Source: Riptortus pedestris
Lineage: Eukaryota; Arthropoda; Insecta; Hemiptera; Alydidae
Direction: 5' to 3'
DNA length: 64,000 bases
Assembly: GCA_019009955.1 (NCBI GenBank)
Contig: CM032228.1
Location: forward strand, 99,231,001-99,295,000
A program made the position numbers and the translations under genes. Under the pieces are notes generated by a model that saw only the letters and a program-made list of their open reading frames with translations, was not told the origin of the DNA and made no database searches. Shown one piece after another: positions 11,700 to 22,980 of this stretch (the stretch's first letter is position 1; each line of letters opens with the position of its first letter).

Positions 11700-13225
11700 G
11701 TATTTTGATCACACACCAACACTGATATTATTTCAAGGAATCCACCAATAAAGTGTTAAAACTAACATTTTCTACGATCTTCTGCTATGACTAGGTTTGT
11801 ATCGGGTATAATACGATCAATTAAAAATTGCAGTCTCCAAAATAAGCCCATACTTATTTCATACTTTTTGTGTTCGAAATGAGAAAAGTCAAAATTAAAA
11901 TATCATTATTTTTATTTAATGAGTTCTTCAATTAAATTTTTATATTGAAATTTTTTTTAAACTATTTTTTCTTTTTTATTAAGCACTTCTACAAATTTAA
12001 TAGAATACTTAAAGTCTTAAAATTCATTGTCACTTGAACAGATTATTTATTATTTAGCAATAGTCAGTTCATTAACCCATTAATTACTAATTGAAACTCA
12101 TTACTCCATCACTCAATCATGATATCGTGAAAACCCAAAACTATTTTATTACTACTGCTTGATCAATTTTTACTATCAGTAGTTTATTGTTTTCTACACA
12201 ATTGCAAGCATTTATCTCAAGAGTCAATTTAAAAATTTATTATTAATCCATATATTAAATACAATAGTTTTACAATAAAAATGTTTCGTTGTTTAAACAA
12301 GAGTTGTGGAAGAATCTATAAATAAAACATATTATTTTCGCACTGCTCAAAAATATTTGCATTTGAATGATCCATTTTATTAGTGCATATCAAGAAACAA
12401 TCCATTAATTGTGAAAGTTGTTCGAAGGAATATATTTGAAGTCGGACATCAATTCTTGTAGAGTAATGTATATGTGACACTAAGGTAAAGTCTGAAAAGA
12501 AGAAAAATCTGCAGAGTATTTTCCAGTTGAGTAATTTCTCCGAGACACTCCTACGAGCTGAAAGAAAAAGTGGTGGCTCTTCGTGTAATGTCAGCAACAC
12601 ATTTAACATCTCCAATGTTTCTGCTCAAGAGAGTACACCATCAGCTACAATCTCGTTTTTCTTTCTCTTTGGACTCCAGAAACAATATATTATAAAATTT
12701 TCCTCTATTGTTGCACGTCAGGCTTGCGGAAATCGTGGCTTGTAGCTATAACTAAGATCTGACGAGATATATGTTCGTTTATAAGTCCTTATTAGGTTAA
12801 GTTTGCAGTGGAACGTCTTTTCAAACAGAGAAACGGAAATTGTAAATACTAAAAATGCTAACTAGATTCCATGATAAGGCCGAAATCCGGGGCCGGCTTC
12901 AGTTATCTATGTTACTGTTTAGTAAGCATAAGTCACAAAAGGCCATTTTTAATAAACAAATTGTATAAAACTATTTATTTTGCCCATATCCAAGTGGACT
13001 CCTTGATAGCATCCTTTACTTTAATGATTTATTTCCTAAGTACTTTCGACAGTAAGAAGACTATCTTAAATATCAATGAAAGGATAACTTAAATGTACTT
13101 ATATATGCAGATAATCGACTATTATGTCTACATAAATTAAATATGACAAGTGTAAATAAAATATAAATAATAAAATATTCTCAGGAGAATAACGAAAACG
13201 TGTTATTCTTTCTTAACCAATGCAA
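11700..13225. other. Unassigned AT-rich DNA
   Basis: Has a 99-codon minus-strand frame (12316-12615) overlapped by a 72-codon plus-strand frame. Neither has a recognisable motif, so I do not call a gene. Confidence 0.45.
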
Positions 13226-13229
13226 CGTC

Positions 13230-13310
13230 TGTCGCCGAGTTTCGAAAAATTTCTTCAAATGTCCATCGATCCTACCCAGGAGATGACGAAAATGAGGTCC
13301 GTTCAAAAAT

Positions 13311-13366
<56 letters not shown>

Positions 13367-13827
13367 CTGTTAACGCTCTAGCGGTCGCAATTTTTGTTTG
13401 ATCGTTACCAAACTCGGAATTTAATCATTTTATGTAAAAAAGAAGATCAAGTTCGTTAATGGCTGAAATCGGACCAGTGGGAGGGGGGGTTTAGAGGGGG
13501 GGGATTTTCGAAAATTCAAAATATCTCCGTTACCATACGTCGGATCAAAACATTGTATAGAACCAATCTTATTGCAAATTAAATTTACTATAACTATTGT
13601 TCTATACATGTATTCTGTATCTTTAATATTAACCGAGATATTTGCATTTGTATTTACTGTGGTCGGCTATGTTCGGGAGTTTCCGCCGAGCGCTAGTGTG
13701 GCCGTTTCACTAACTATTCGTCCTCGTGAGAATAGGTTACTACTACTGTTATTATTAGGCAGATTTCTCTATTGTAAAACTTCACGTGGGAAATCTGCTT
13801 AGTTTACGCAGCCCCTGCGTGACGGAC
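13230..13827 (-). mobile_element. HINE-like family copy E, short-head type, tail tip lost
   Basis: The head at 13827 reads (minus strand) GTCCGTCACGCAGGGGCTGC, followed by the subterminal CTAAGCAGATTTCCC. The short-head module matches copy B (TTCGGGAGTTTCCGCCGAG and a TACTACTACTG block). A (TA)n tract lies at 13318-13362, and GGGAGGGGGGG at about 13481 is followed by a second G run. At the other end the match breaks off within GTTTCGAAAAATTTCTTC, so the palindrome and TGCTAA are absent. Confidence 0.8.
13478..13503 (+). other. G-quadruplex-capable G tract inside copy E
   Basis: Two adjacent G runs with a short TTTAGA spacer fit the pattern of four or more runs of three G. Equivalent G (or C) runs sit at the same place in copies A, B, C, H, I, J, K, N, Q and R. 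Folding is inferred, not shown. Confidence 0.6.
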
Positions 13828-14272
13828 TTTTTAAGATCCAAATAATAAAATGCATTTTTTTTTCAAATTCCACATAGTAGCATCGACAGTGTAAAGACTC
13901 AGTGATATTCTAATTCCAAAGGAGATCATTTCAAAATCACCATCAAGCTCAATTTTACGGGGAGGGTGAGCTCATATGATGTGTGTCAATAATACTATTA
14001 CGAGGCTAGTTAATTGTTGATAAATCTTTCCAGAAGTAATGAACAATTCTAGAAGAAATAGAGAATTTGCACCTATGTATATTATGACTATTCGATGGCC
14101 AAAAAAAACCATGATAAATTATTAATAGTATTTTACAAGTTTTGGCGAAAGCATATCTTTCATTAGTACGTAGTAATAAATATAAAGAGCGTCAAGAGGC
14201 TTCCAGAGCTGCTGCTCCATGTTCATTGGATAGATCCACGTAATAATTAACTCCTAGCGTAAGGGTTTATTA
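13828..14272. other. Unassigned DNA
   Basis: Plain AT-rich sequence with no supported feature. Confidence 0.5.
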
Positions 14273-14275
14273 GTG

Positions 14276-14435
<160 letters not shown>

Positions 14436-15432
14436 ATTACTCCGTAGAGGTGATTAGAGGTACCCTTATTATAGTGATCTGAACACAACACTATTCGTTA
14501 AGAATTATTTTATGGCTGTTGACATTCTTGATATTCAGGTGTGACAGTTCTTTTACACGTGCAATGGGTAAATACAACATGCTATTGACTTACTTGAAGA
14601 GTCTAGCGACGTGACTTGACTGACATTTTTTTAAAAATAAAAGTGAGTCACTCCTTTACCAAATAAAGACGGGATAGAAATTTTCCGCTACAGTTATACA
14701 ATAGAATAATTTCAGAAACAAATGTTTTACGTTTTTTTACGGGCAATTTATAGTGTGCTCAAAAATTAATTATTTTTCGATCAAATGATTCCTGTTAATA
14801 ATTGTAAAAAAACTCCTAGCATTTCTTAATAATTCTGTAAACGAAATAAGGTAATGTGTAATGCTTAGCTCATAGCCTTTTTTTACCAGGCTACTTCTCG
14901 TTTACGTTGCGGCATTGCAACAGACTCTTCTATCTAGACCACAGCTTTCAATAAGCTTCTTTCCATCCACAATTCTGGAGATCGCTCAGAACTAGATGCT
15001 TATAGCCCAATTGATAGCTTCGAAGATGAAGATTCAGAACACCCAATTTAGAGTTCAAGGAAATTTTGATTAGTTCAATATTTTCTCAAAATCATGTCCT
15101 GTACCGCCTTACATAAATGAAGATTCCCAGAATGAGCATTTAGAAATATACAAAAACAGGGTTTGTCATCCATGTACTCTCGCCGTCCGCAACAGAGAAC
15201 TAGATGTGTTCGCTACCCTTTCGTGGTGTAAGTATTTCCTCACAAAAACTTATTGCAATTCCTCCATGAAATATAAAATACGTTGCATATATATCATTTT
15301 GCAGATTTAAAGATTCCGTCATCTATGGGCTGAGTAAATTAAGCGGATTCCCTTCGTGCTGAAAATGCACACAGTGGTGATCTCATCTCACTTTATATTC
15401 TCTATTTCTATGGAAAAAAACAATAAGTAAAA
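14436..15432. other. Unassigned DNA
   Basis: No supported gene or element. Frames are short and unremarkable. Confidence 0.5.
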
Positions 15433-15745
15433 GGGTTGTTGGGGAGGAGGGAAGGAGTTACTGAAGGCTGAAAATAAGAAAGTACTTATAACTCGGTTAA
15501 TATTTGACTCAAGAGAAAATGTATATAACGACAATTCTAGAGCTATAATGGTTAGCAAGATTGTTTTTATAAGCTTCTTCGATACGAGGCATAATAACAG
15601 AGTTATCTTGAATTTCGAAATCTTCTCCTATAAACTCCCCGGTTTCTCGTCCAATTTCAGCCATTACAGAACATTTTCTTTAGTTTTGAATGAAACGGTT
15701 AAATATCGAGTATGGTATTTGCATGTATCACACATAAACGTGGCC
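15433..15745 (+). mobile_element. HINE-like family core fragment F, diverged
   Basis: Matches the family core: GGAGTTACTGAAGGCTGAAA, AACTCGGTTAATATTTGA, GCAAGATTG and CCAATTTCAGCCATTA blocks in the same order. It has neither head nor tail and is more diverged than most copies. Confidence 0.65.
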
Positions 15746-15819
15746 CGTTGAAAACAATATTTGGCATTGAAGCTAAGAATTTCACGCTTCAAGATATACT
15801 GGTTCATTGTTGGTCAGTG

Positions 15820-16075
15820 GGATAACTAAAACTGGGCGTTTACTAAATGATGAAAATTTAAAAATGCATCTAATAATTTCCGAGATAGAGAAAAAGTAAA
15901 CAGAATAACATTTATAGAAAATTATTAATTTTCAACAACGTTTCAATTCGACTCATAATAATGTTTTCAGCCGTTTAAGATTTTTATCTTTAGTTTTAGT
16001 TTTACAAGAAAAACTTATATGACGAGTTTAGTAACGATCGGAGAAAAATTGCGATTTCTAGAGCAGTGATATATA

Positions 16076-16122
<47 letters not shown>

Positions 16123-16249
16123 ATATATATAATTTTGAATGGACCTCCTTTTTCTCGTCCCCAAGGTATGAACCTTTGAGGAAATGTTTAGAAAATCACG
16201 TCTTGAGTACAACCTGAATAGATGATTTAGCTTACGGGAAATCTGCTAA
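15820..16249 (+). mobile_element. HINE-like family copy G, no head
   Basis: A diverged core begins at GGGCGTTTACTAAATGATGA. It passes the (TA)n tract at about 16066-16130 and ends in the tail block, with half of the palindrome kept (ACGGGAAATCTGCTAA at 16234-16249, followed by AA). It reads tail to tail with copy H. Confidence 0.7.
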
Positions 16250-16401
16250 AACCCGTATATTAAAACTGAACTCCAGTACAAATCTCACTTCAGTCAATTC
16301 CTGCTCATATAACATGTGCCAATCACACGTTATGGTATGAATACCGACGTGTCAAAAACTGATATGGGTGTTGGTTGAACAGCAGACAGTGGTGAAGGAA
16401 T

Positions 16402-16403
<2 letters not shown>

Positions 16404-16453
<50 letters not shown>
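16404..16453. repeat. (TA)n microsatellite, stand-alone
   Basis: A pure TA tract with no family sequence on either side, unlike most TA tracts here. Confidence 0.9.
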
Positions 16454-16455
<2 letters not shown>

Positions 16456-16628
16456 TAGCCATAACTCCAAGGCTTCAATAACGGCAGCTAAAAGTTTATT
16501 ATATGCTTATTATATTACACAAATATTTTCGTATCTGAAAATTATAATTGTTGTAAATGAAATATAATTGAAATGATCGATCTGTATACTAAAAACTGTA
16601 GAGCATTGAACAGTAATATTACCATTTT

Positions 16629-16748
16629 TTAGCATATTTCCCTTAAGGGAAATCAGCTATTGAGGTCGTACTCATGACGCGAGTTTCGACAAATTTCTTC
16701 AAATGTCCATCGCTCCTACCCAGGAGATGACGAAAATGAGGTCCGTTC

Positions 16749-16814
<66 letters not shown>

Positions 16815-17262
16815 CTGTTAACGCTCTAGCGGTCGCAATTTTCATTTGATCGTTACCAAACTCGATATTTAAACGTTTTATGTAAAAATAAAGATCAAGT
16901 TCGTTAATGGCTGAAATCGGACCAGTTGGGGGGGGGTTTAGAGGGGAGGATTTTTGAAAAATCTCCGCTACTATACGTCGGATCGAAAACTTATATAGAA
17001 TCAATCTTATTGCAAATTAAATTTACTATAAATAGTGTTATATACATTTATTCTTTATCATGAATATTAACCGAGATATTTGCATTTTTATGTTTTCAGC
17101 TTCTGAGATAAGATCGGCTAACTTCGGGTCTAGTCATGAGTTTCCGTCAAGAGCTAGTTCGGGCCGTGCCAGTAACTGTTCGGCTCTCTATTCTGAAATT
17201 TCTCTATTGTAAAACTTCACGTGGGAAATTTGCTTAGTTTATGCAGCCCCTGTGTGACGGAC
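16629..17262 (-). mobile_element. HINE-like family copy H, complete short-head type
   Basis: Minus strand from head at 17262 (GTCCGTCACACAGGGGCTGC) to the tail at 16629. The tail palindrome is intact (ATTTCCCTTAAGGGAAAT). A (TA)n tract lies at 16755-16811, next to TTTGTCTGTTAACGCTCTAG, with a GGGGGGG run near 16930. The short-head module reads CTTCGGGTCTAGTCATGAGT, a variant of that in copy B. One of the cleanest complete copies. Flanks are GAAAC on the head side and AAAAAATGG on the tail side (element orientation), with no duplication. Confidence 0.85.
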
Positions 17263-17684
17263 GTTTCTTATTTTAGTTTTCCTTTATTTTTTCGTTGGTA
17301 CCATTTATAATTTTAATATAAATGACTTTGAGATTATAGAATCTTTAGCAGTTCTCATCTGTTATAATAACACAGGATTAGCGTGCTGATCGTATTGATG
17401 CGAATCGTGAAGAAACAATTAAATAATTACCATATGCATTTCAAAATTAATTTGTTGTCAGCTGCGGCTATGACCCAATCTGAAAATACATGCTCTGTGA
17501 GTCTAGATGACCCTTAGTACAGCTTTAGGATATGGATTATTGACCATTTCATAAAGCTACAAACTTGCCGGCCATGGCTATCTGTTTCAGTATTTCAGTC
17601 TGTGTATAAGTGGCTACCACTCATAAAATGTTGTGTGCGGAAGGGGTAACTAACGTCAATTCAAAACAAATTTTTAGATCTTCG
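17263..17684. other. Unassigned DNA
   Basis: No feature recognised. Confidence 0.5.
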
Positions 17685-18010
17685 GGCATGGTGCACTCGT
17701 TAATGACATTTTGGAGGCATTTAGAAACATTTCCTCAAATGCCCATGCTCCATTCCAAACTCGCTATATAAACGATTAATGTAAAACTGGTGATGACGTT
17801 TGTTAATTGTTGAAATCTGGCTGGTGGAGTGGGGGGGGGGTTAGACGGGACGATTATGGAAAATTCAAAATATCTCCATCATGATGAGTCAGCTCGAAAA
17901 CTTGCTTATAACCAATGTTGTTGAACATTTTCTTTTCTATAAATGCAGTTTTATACACTTCCTTTCAATCTCAAATATTAACCGATATAAGGGGATTTAA
18001 TTTTACCTTT
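17685..18010 (-). mobile_element. HINE-like family copy I, relic
   Basis: Retains the tail-side TTTCCTCAAATGCCCATG block, then jumps to the core (CCAAACTCGCTATATAAACG, GTTAATTGTTGAAATCTGGC, a G run near 17831 and ATCTCAAATATTAACCGATA). The (TA)n tract is lost. Strongly diverged, so old. Confidence 0.6.
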
Positions 18011-18044
18011 CACCCCTCTGTAATTCTCGTCGTTTAGCTTTCGT

Positions 18045-18405
18045 ACGTTACCAATAAGCAAAAATATCATAAACCAGTTTGTTCGAAGATTAAATACCAA
18101 ATATTGTATTCATTTAAAGTCGACAGCATGAGGTGCATCACAACGTGTAATAAACTCGTCAATTAATATTTTACGTTATTTACGTAAGCCTGAAATGAGA
18201 CCTGAATAGGAAAGGGGGGGGGGTCTAGAGGGATGGAATTCGAAAATTCACTATATTAAGAGTTGGATCACAAAATGTTAGAAATAGAACCAATCTTGTT
18301 AAATTATTGATGTTCTATATTGTTGGTCAACACATTTTTGTGTAACTCACATTCCTAAAAAGTGATGTATATGTAGTATTCAGCCTTCAGCAAACCTATA
18401 CTTTT
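18045..18405 (-). mobile_element. HINE-like family copy J, relic
   Basis: Diverged core: TAAGCCTGAAATGAGACC, a G run near 18217, ATTCGAAAATTCACT, ATAGAACCAATCTTGTTAAA and CAGCCTTCAGCAAACC in family order. The block TTCGAAGATTAAATACCAAA near its left edge is normally on the other side of the core. This piece is therefore rearranged or two overlapping relics. Confidence 0.5.
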
Positions 18406-19385
18406 ACTATACGGAATCATTATTAAAAATATTTAATATTGTGAGGCTACCGTATCATTCCAAAAAGTGGAAAATAGACTTGAAGGACGTTTACTAACTT
18501 TAAACATTGGAAATGTGCCCAATTATCTTCATGGGAAGAATCTCAGAAAAGTTATTAAGTTAAGTAGTTGTTACACCTACCCTTTAGAAGCTTTGCAATT
18601 TCTCTTCAAAATTTTAATTCATAAATCACAAGACAAAATAGATTGATGTGCATGTTGCACAAATTTAAAATATCGCTTTTCAAGTTTAAGTTTTTCAATT
18701 TCAAAGTTTTCGAAATGTGGGCTCCTTTAATTTTTTTTTTTAAGGACAAGAAGCTTATCAGGGAACATGTGTCATCAAGAAAGGCTATTATTATGATATG
18801 CGGTCTCGTCCGTGGCGCGTCAAAGTTGATAAATGAGGGAGGTGGTGAAACTTGAGATGAAGACTTACAGCTTTCTCTTCTGACAAATGCCGAGAAAAGC
18901 ATTTGGTTTGTTTGATTGAACACCATCTCTATACAAATGCCTTCGTTTCACATTTAAACATTCTAACAATTATTATACTTCAAAGTTATAGCAAGAAAAT
19001 AAATGTTTCTTCCTTCCCATGGTGCAGTGATTGTGCACTACACTAACTGCAGATTCAAGAGAATATTTATAACTTTAGTTTCTAAGTTCCTTAGGGTTTT
19101 TATTAAGGCCTGCTCTCACTCAATGGTGCTAGTGACAATACAAATAAAGTCACCTCTCAAAGACAATAACAATATAGTTAAAGAAATAAATGTTTAAAGA
19201 AGCGGCTTGTAATATTACAGTATTGCAATTTTATATGTTTGTGTTTCATAATTGTTGTAATGTTTAAATTAAAAACAGAAAACGTCGAAAGCGATTTACG
19301 AAATAAATAATGCTGTATAAATATTTTTAGTATTTATTACAGCATAATTGTCTTGGAAATGATGATTTATTGACACATCCACTAA

Positions 19386-19416
<31 letters not shown>

Positions 19417-20533
19417 CATAATTCATTGAACTTGGTATCGGCAATTTTCTTTAGTGCCAATGAGAAACGGATGAAGATGACTTTTGCTGTCTACATTGAC
19501 ACACCAAACGCTTTGTTACTGACAAGAACACACACAGACAATTTTAGTAAATTGTTAATATTTAGCTTGATTATTCAAAGGATGAATAACTAAGTATGAA
19601 GGAATATATTTGGCCAAGCTGGTGAATTCGGAAGTTCTCCTCATTCATAATCAGGAGAACTGCCTACAAGTTGATTTAGTCCTACGCAAGTAAACACACT
19701 AATTCATGAATAAAGATGGCTTCAATAATTCTTTAATTATAATAAATAATCATAGACATTTTATTTCCGTTTTCTATCTTTAACGAAAAAAACATGAATA
19801 TTGAAAAACGGACAAGAGATTCCTAACAAAATCATATTTTCATTATGTCCTGTTTAATCAGGTTTTCACTGTGGTGGAGGAATACCTTTTATTTAGAGAA
19901 CATTATCATTTCGTTTACTTGAGTGTTACATACCTCTAGAAACTAGCACAGCCATTGTCCTAGGGTATTTCTAGCCTTCATAGGCTCCAATCCTTTACAT
20001 AATGGCATCTCCCCTTTCAGTCGATAGCTTTTAATTAATCCGAATAATTCGCATCACGTAAAGAACATCATACCAGATGTCAGATATGTCGAGTTTTATA
20101 CTTTAACTTCTTTCACACTTTCTCCGATAAGTAACTTGACTAAAGACGTGACTTCCTTATACGAAGTAATGGAAGTATTATTATCGCGAAAGTTTCCGGT
20201 TTTGCATATTTGATGGGAATTATCCGTTTTGACTCTCCCTGATCCCTTTTGCCTTTTGAAGACAATTGACATTTACAAAACTCTTTTATAACAAAATTTA
20301 TAGTTTTAATTTAATGCTTCTTCAATTTTATTTCTCTATATTTTATTTTATGCTTTAATAACTTCCCAAAAATATTTCTTTATTTTAACATTTTAAATTA
20401 GTGAATTGAAAATAAATAATACTGAACGTCTCCTCATTGCGAAGCTCATCGAGATTCAACTTTGTAAACTTATGATTCCGATTAATTTTTATTTCAATTT
20501 TTCCAGTTCTTCACTTTTATTGAAAAATTGGAG
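18406..20533. other. Unassigned DNA with an A26 run
   Basis: A 26-base A run at 19391-19416 is the only striking feature. A 106-codon minus-strand frame (18606-18926) has no recognisable motif and is AT-driven. Confidence 0.5.
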
Positions 20534-20630
20534 CTCAGGCCATGTTAGTTAAGGCGTTGGTCTTTATAAGCTTGATAAAAATGGACTAATTTATTATTTA
20601 TTTATTTAGGCGCCTCTACTATGATGGTGG
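20534..20630 (+). mobile_element. SINE remnant with tRNA-like head
   Basis: GCTCAGGCCATGTTAGTTAA, then GGCGTTGGTCTT, matches the head (box A region) of the SINE at 6957 read on its own strand. The following body is short and ends in TTATTTATTTA. Box B is not recognisable. Confidence 0.5.
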
Positions 20631-20767
20631 AATGTGAAAAATAAAAACAAATTCAAAGTATTAGTTCGTTTCTAACAAAAACATTAAAAGAAAATGTTAC
20701 AGTATAAAAACTTATATAAACATATTTAGATATAGATCAACCTTACAGACTAGTACGGAAAACACAA

Positions 20768-20815
20768 ATACACACACACACACACACACGCACACACACA
20801 CTTGCACGCGCACAC
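20768..20815. repeat. (CA)n microsatellite, interrupted
   Basis: CA units with G and TG interruptions. Confidence 0.9.
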
Positions 20816-21069
20816 GCTTTTATATGTCATCAACTAATCAATTTTTACTTAAATGCTTAAAAATATTATCTATAAATGGGCTACTGCTTGTTAGTAGTTG
20901 CATTACTGGGCCACGGCTAAACTATTACTTGTATGCAGTAAGTTAATATGTGTTTTACAGTCATCGTTTTGTTCCAGTACTGACATATGACTTCATCATC
21001 CCCGCCCATTAGACATGGATGTTAGTCTAGTGTGATTGTGTCATGTACGTAGGCGAGTAAGTGCTATCT

Positions 21070-21235
21070 ATTTCTTCTCTTCTGGACTGTCTATGACTTG
21101 AAGTGTAATTTAGTGTGATGATGATTCTAATTATTAATTACTCGTTTTTTTATTTCAAAGGACGCTTATTGGTGAGGCCCGTCAAAAATGTCAATTTGTT
21201 TCGTTTGAATAAATGTTTTCGCTGCTCTGTCTACA
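21070..21235. repeat. Unclassified dispersed repeat, copy 2
   Basis: Second copy of the segment at 9760-9990 (TTTCTTCTCTT, CTATGACTTGAAGT, AATTACT, TTGGTGAGG, TCAATTTGTTTC). It is somewhat shorter. The class is unknown. Confidence 0.5.
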
Positions 21236-21441
21236 ATATTAATTTTTTTGTATGCCCACCAATAATGGGTAACCTATAAATAGTAAGGTATATTGTTTAA
21301 CTTGTGTTAATAATAAAAAGTTCCGATAACAAGAAGATTGGTCAAATATAAGGTCCTTATGTTATTTTATCAAACTCAATGAGTATGGTGTATGTGTGTT
21401 TTCGAGTAGTTGCGATGTTTGTGACACTTTAGAATGTAATA

Positions 21442-22461
21442 CAGTCCAATTCGTTTATAACGAGCTCGGATTTAACGAGGGAAGCGAGAATATTTGGTTG
21501 GATCAATGTTAACTCTATGGAACAGAAGTCGCTTTTAACGAGCAAGACCCGGTTTTAGTGAGCAATATTTTTCTGTTTTGAAATCTTTTTTCTCAAGGAA
21601 TTGTTGAAGTTTCAAGTGCCACTTTCGTAAGCAACTGATTTTGATGATTCTGGACAGAAGAGATGGAAGTGGAACAGCATCAAATACCAATGTCAACGTT
21701 CTGGAGGCGATACGTTTGATGAACGATGCATGGGAAAATGTGACATCAACATGCATCATCAAGTGTTGACAGTCAAGACAGTTGACACTGAGGAAGAAGG
21801 GGTTGACAATTTCATACAAACTGCACATATGGAAATGACCAAAGAAGAATCTCAAAACTATGTATCCATCGACGACGAACTGATGACCTCAGATGTACCG
21901 ACCACCAAAGATATTGTAGTTGAGTACTATCGTATTCAGCGAAAAAAAACATGACGAAAGCGATGAGGACACCGATGAATATGAAAAAGTGAACCACCTC
22001 CAACTTGTTCTACGATGACGGAGTTCGCTGAAAAAATGCAGACCTTTTGAAGCGAGGGACGTCAGTGATGATGTTTTCCAGGCGATGAGTCTTCTCCGAA
22101 GAACAATAGCACAGGAAAGACACAGGGAACGAATTCAGAGTAAGCTAACGAACTGTTTTAAATATTTAGATTAATGAAAAAAATAAATGTTTTGGTAAGA
22201 ATATTTTCCTTATTTTTCTTTCCGTTTTTTGTATCTTTCCTTTAAGACTGCAACGCAACTTTGTCATTAAATTACATATCATTAAATTAAGAAAAGTATT
22301 TAATTAAAGTAAGTAACAATTAAATTTTAAGTAAACTCAATCATTTGACCTCCCAAGCCCCCCCCCTTCTGGTTGCACGCCTGTCTTAACGGCCAATTTA
22401 TTACGAGCACTCGGATTTAACGAGTAAATGTTACAGTCGCTTTGTGCGACGAGTTCGACTG
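21442..22461 (+). mobile_element. Tigger/pogo-like DNA transposon, internally deleted
   Basis: The ends are inverted: CAGTCCAATTCGTTTATAAC on the left, and on the right (minus strand) CAGTCGAACTCGTCGCACAA. Both start CAGTC and both are flanked by TA, the pogo/Tigger target. Subterminal blocks CTCGGATTTAACGAG (21464 onward) and its counterpart near 22412 repeat inside both ends. The body codes only for the C-terminal part of a transposase. Length is about 1.02 kb against 2-3 kb for complete Tigger elements. Confidence 0.8.
21640..22175 (+). pseudogene. Tigger-like transposase C-terminus, broken
   Basis: At 21695 the frame gives LEAIRLMNDAWENVTSTCI, matching the post-DDE block of Tigger/jerky transposases ('A..M...AW..V...TI.NCF.. 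AG'). Another frame from about 21860 gives VSIDDELMTSDVPTTKDIV, the short acidic tail region. A third, near 22075, gives DDVFQAMSLLRRTIAQE, a plausible C-terminal helix. Frameshifts and stops separate them, and the DDE core is missing. The 106-codon opposite-strand frame is a shadow. Confidence 0.7.
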
Positions 22462-22757
22462 TACTGCCGTATATATTGTAATTTAGTCATGTACTTTTTT
22501 GGGCACAGCATCGCGTCCAACCAATGCAGGATCCCAGTTCCATAGTCGGTTTTGGATGTATAATGTGACCTAATATGTATGGATAAAATTGTTTTTTTAC
22601 TGGTGACGGAAAGGGGGTATTTTGTAAAACATCACTTTACTAGAAAGGAAATATTTAACTCTATTTCTATAAAGCGTGTCCAAGGGGGGAAGCCATTTTG
22701 TCTGTAGTTTGTAATTTAAATTTGCGGCATTTTAACAACTATTGTAATTTTAATATT
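22462..22757. other. Unassigned DNA
   Basis: No feature recognised. Confidence 0.5.
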
Positions 22758-22980
22758 AGGTATGTTAGCATTTTTTAAGTCGTTAGTCTTAATAAACTTG
22801 GTAATCCTTGAATAATGGGTACAATTCCTGTTTGTACAATATCAATTCGTTTTGTGACGAACTCACTAAATAAAATCCTTAGTCCCCTTAAAACTTCGGC
22901 TAAAAAATGGTGATCAATTTTAGATAACCCGTCCAGATTAACCTCAACAGCACAAAGTGGGTGTTAACGAATAACTTAAA
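22758..22980 (+). mobile_element. tRNA-derived SINE, degraded
   Basis: Order of blocks as in the 6957 copy: a TATGTTAGCATTTTTTAAG head, box B-like GGGTACAATTCCTG, then CGAACTCACTAAATAAAATC, CTTAGTCCCC and CACAAAGTGGGTGTTAACGA. Diverged and in plus orientation. Confidence 0.55.

Noticed and set aside
19391..19416. A26 run as the tail of a processed retrocopy
   Set aside because: No upstream sequence resembling a transcript or LINE 3' end, and no polyadenylation signal at a convincing distance.
21535..22003. Minus-strand frames of 106 and 63 codons with hydrophobic stretches
   Set aside because: Opposite the Tigger-like transposase remnant on the plus strand, so explained as shadows.
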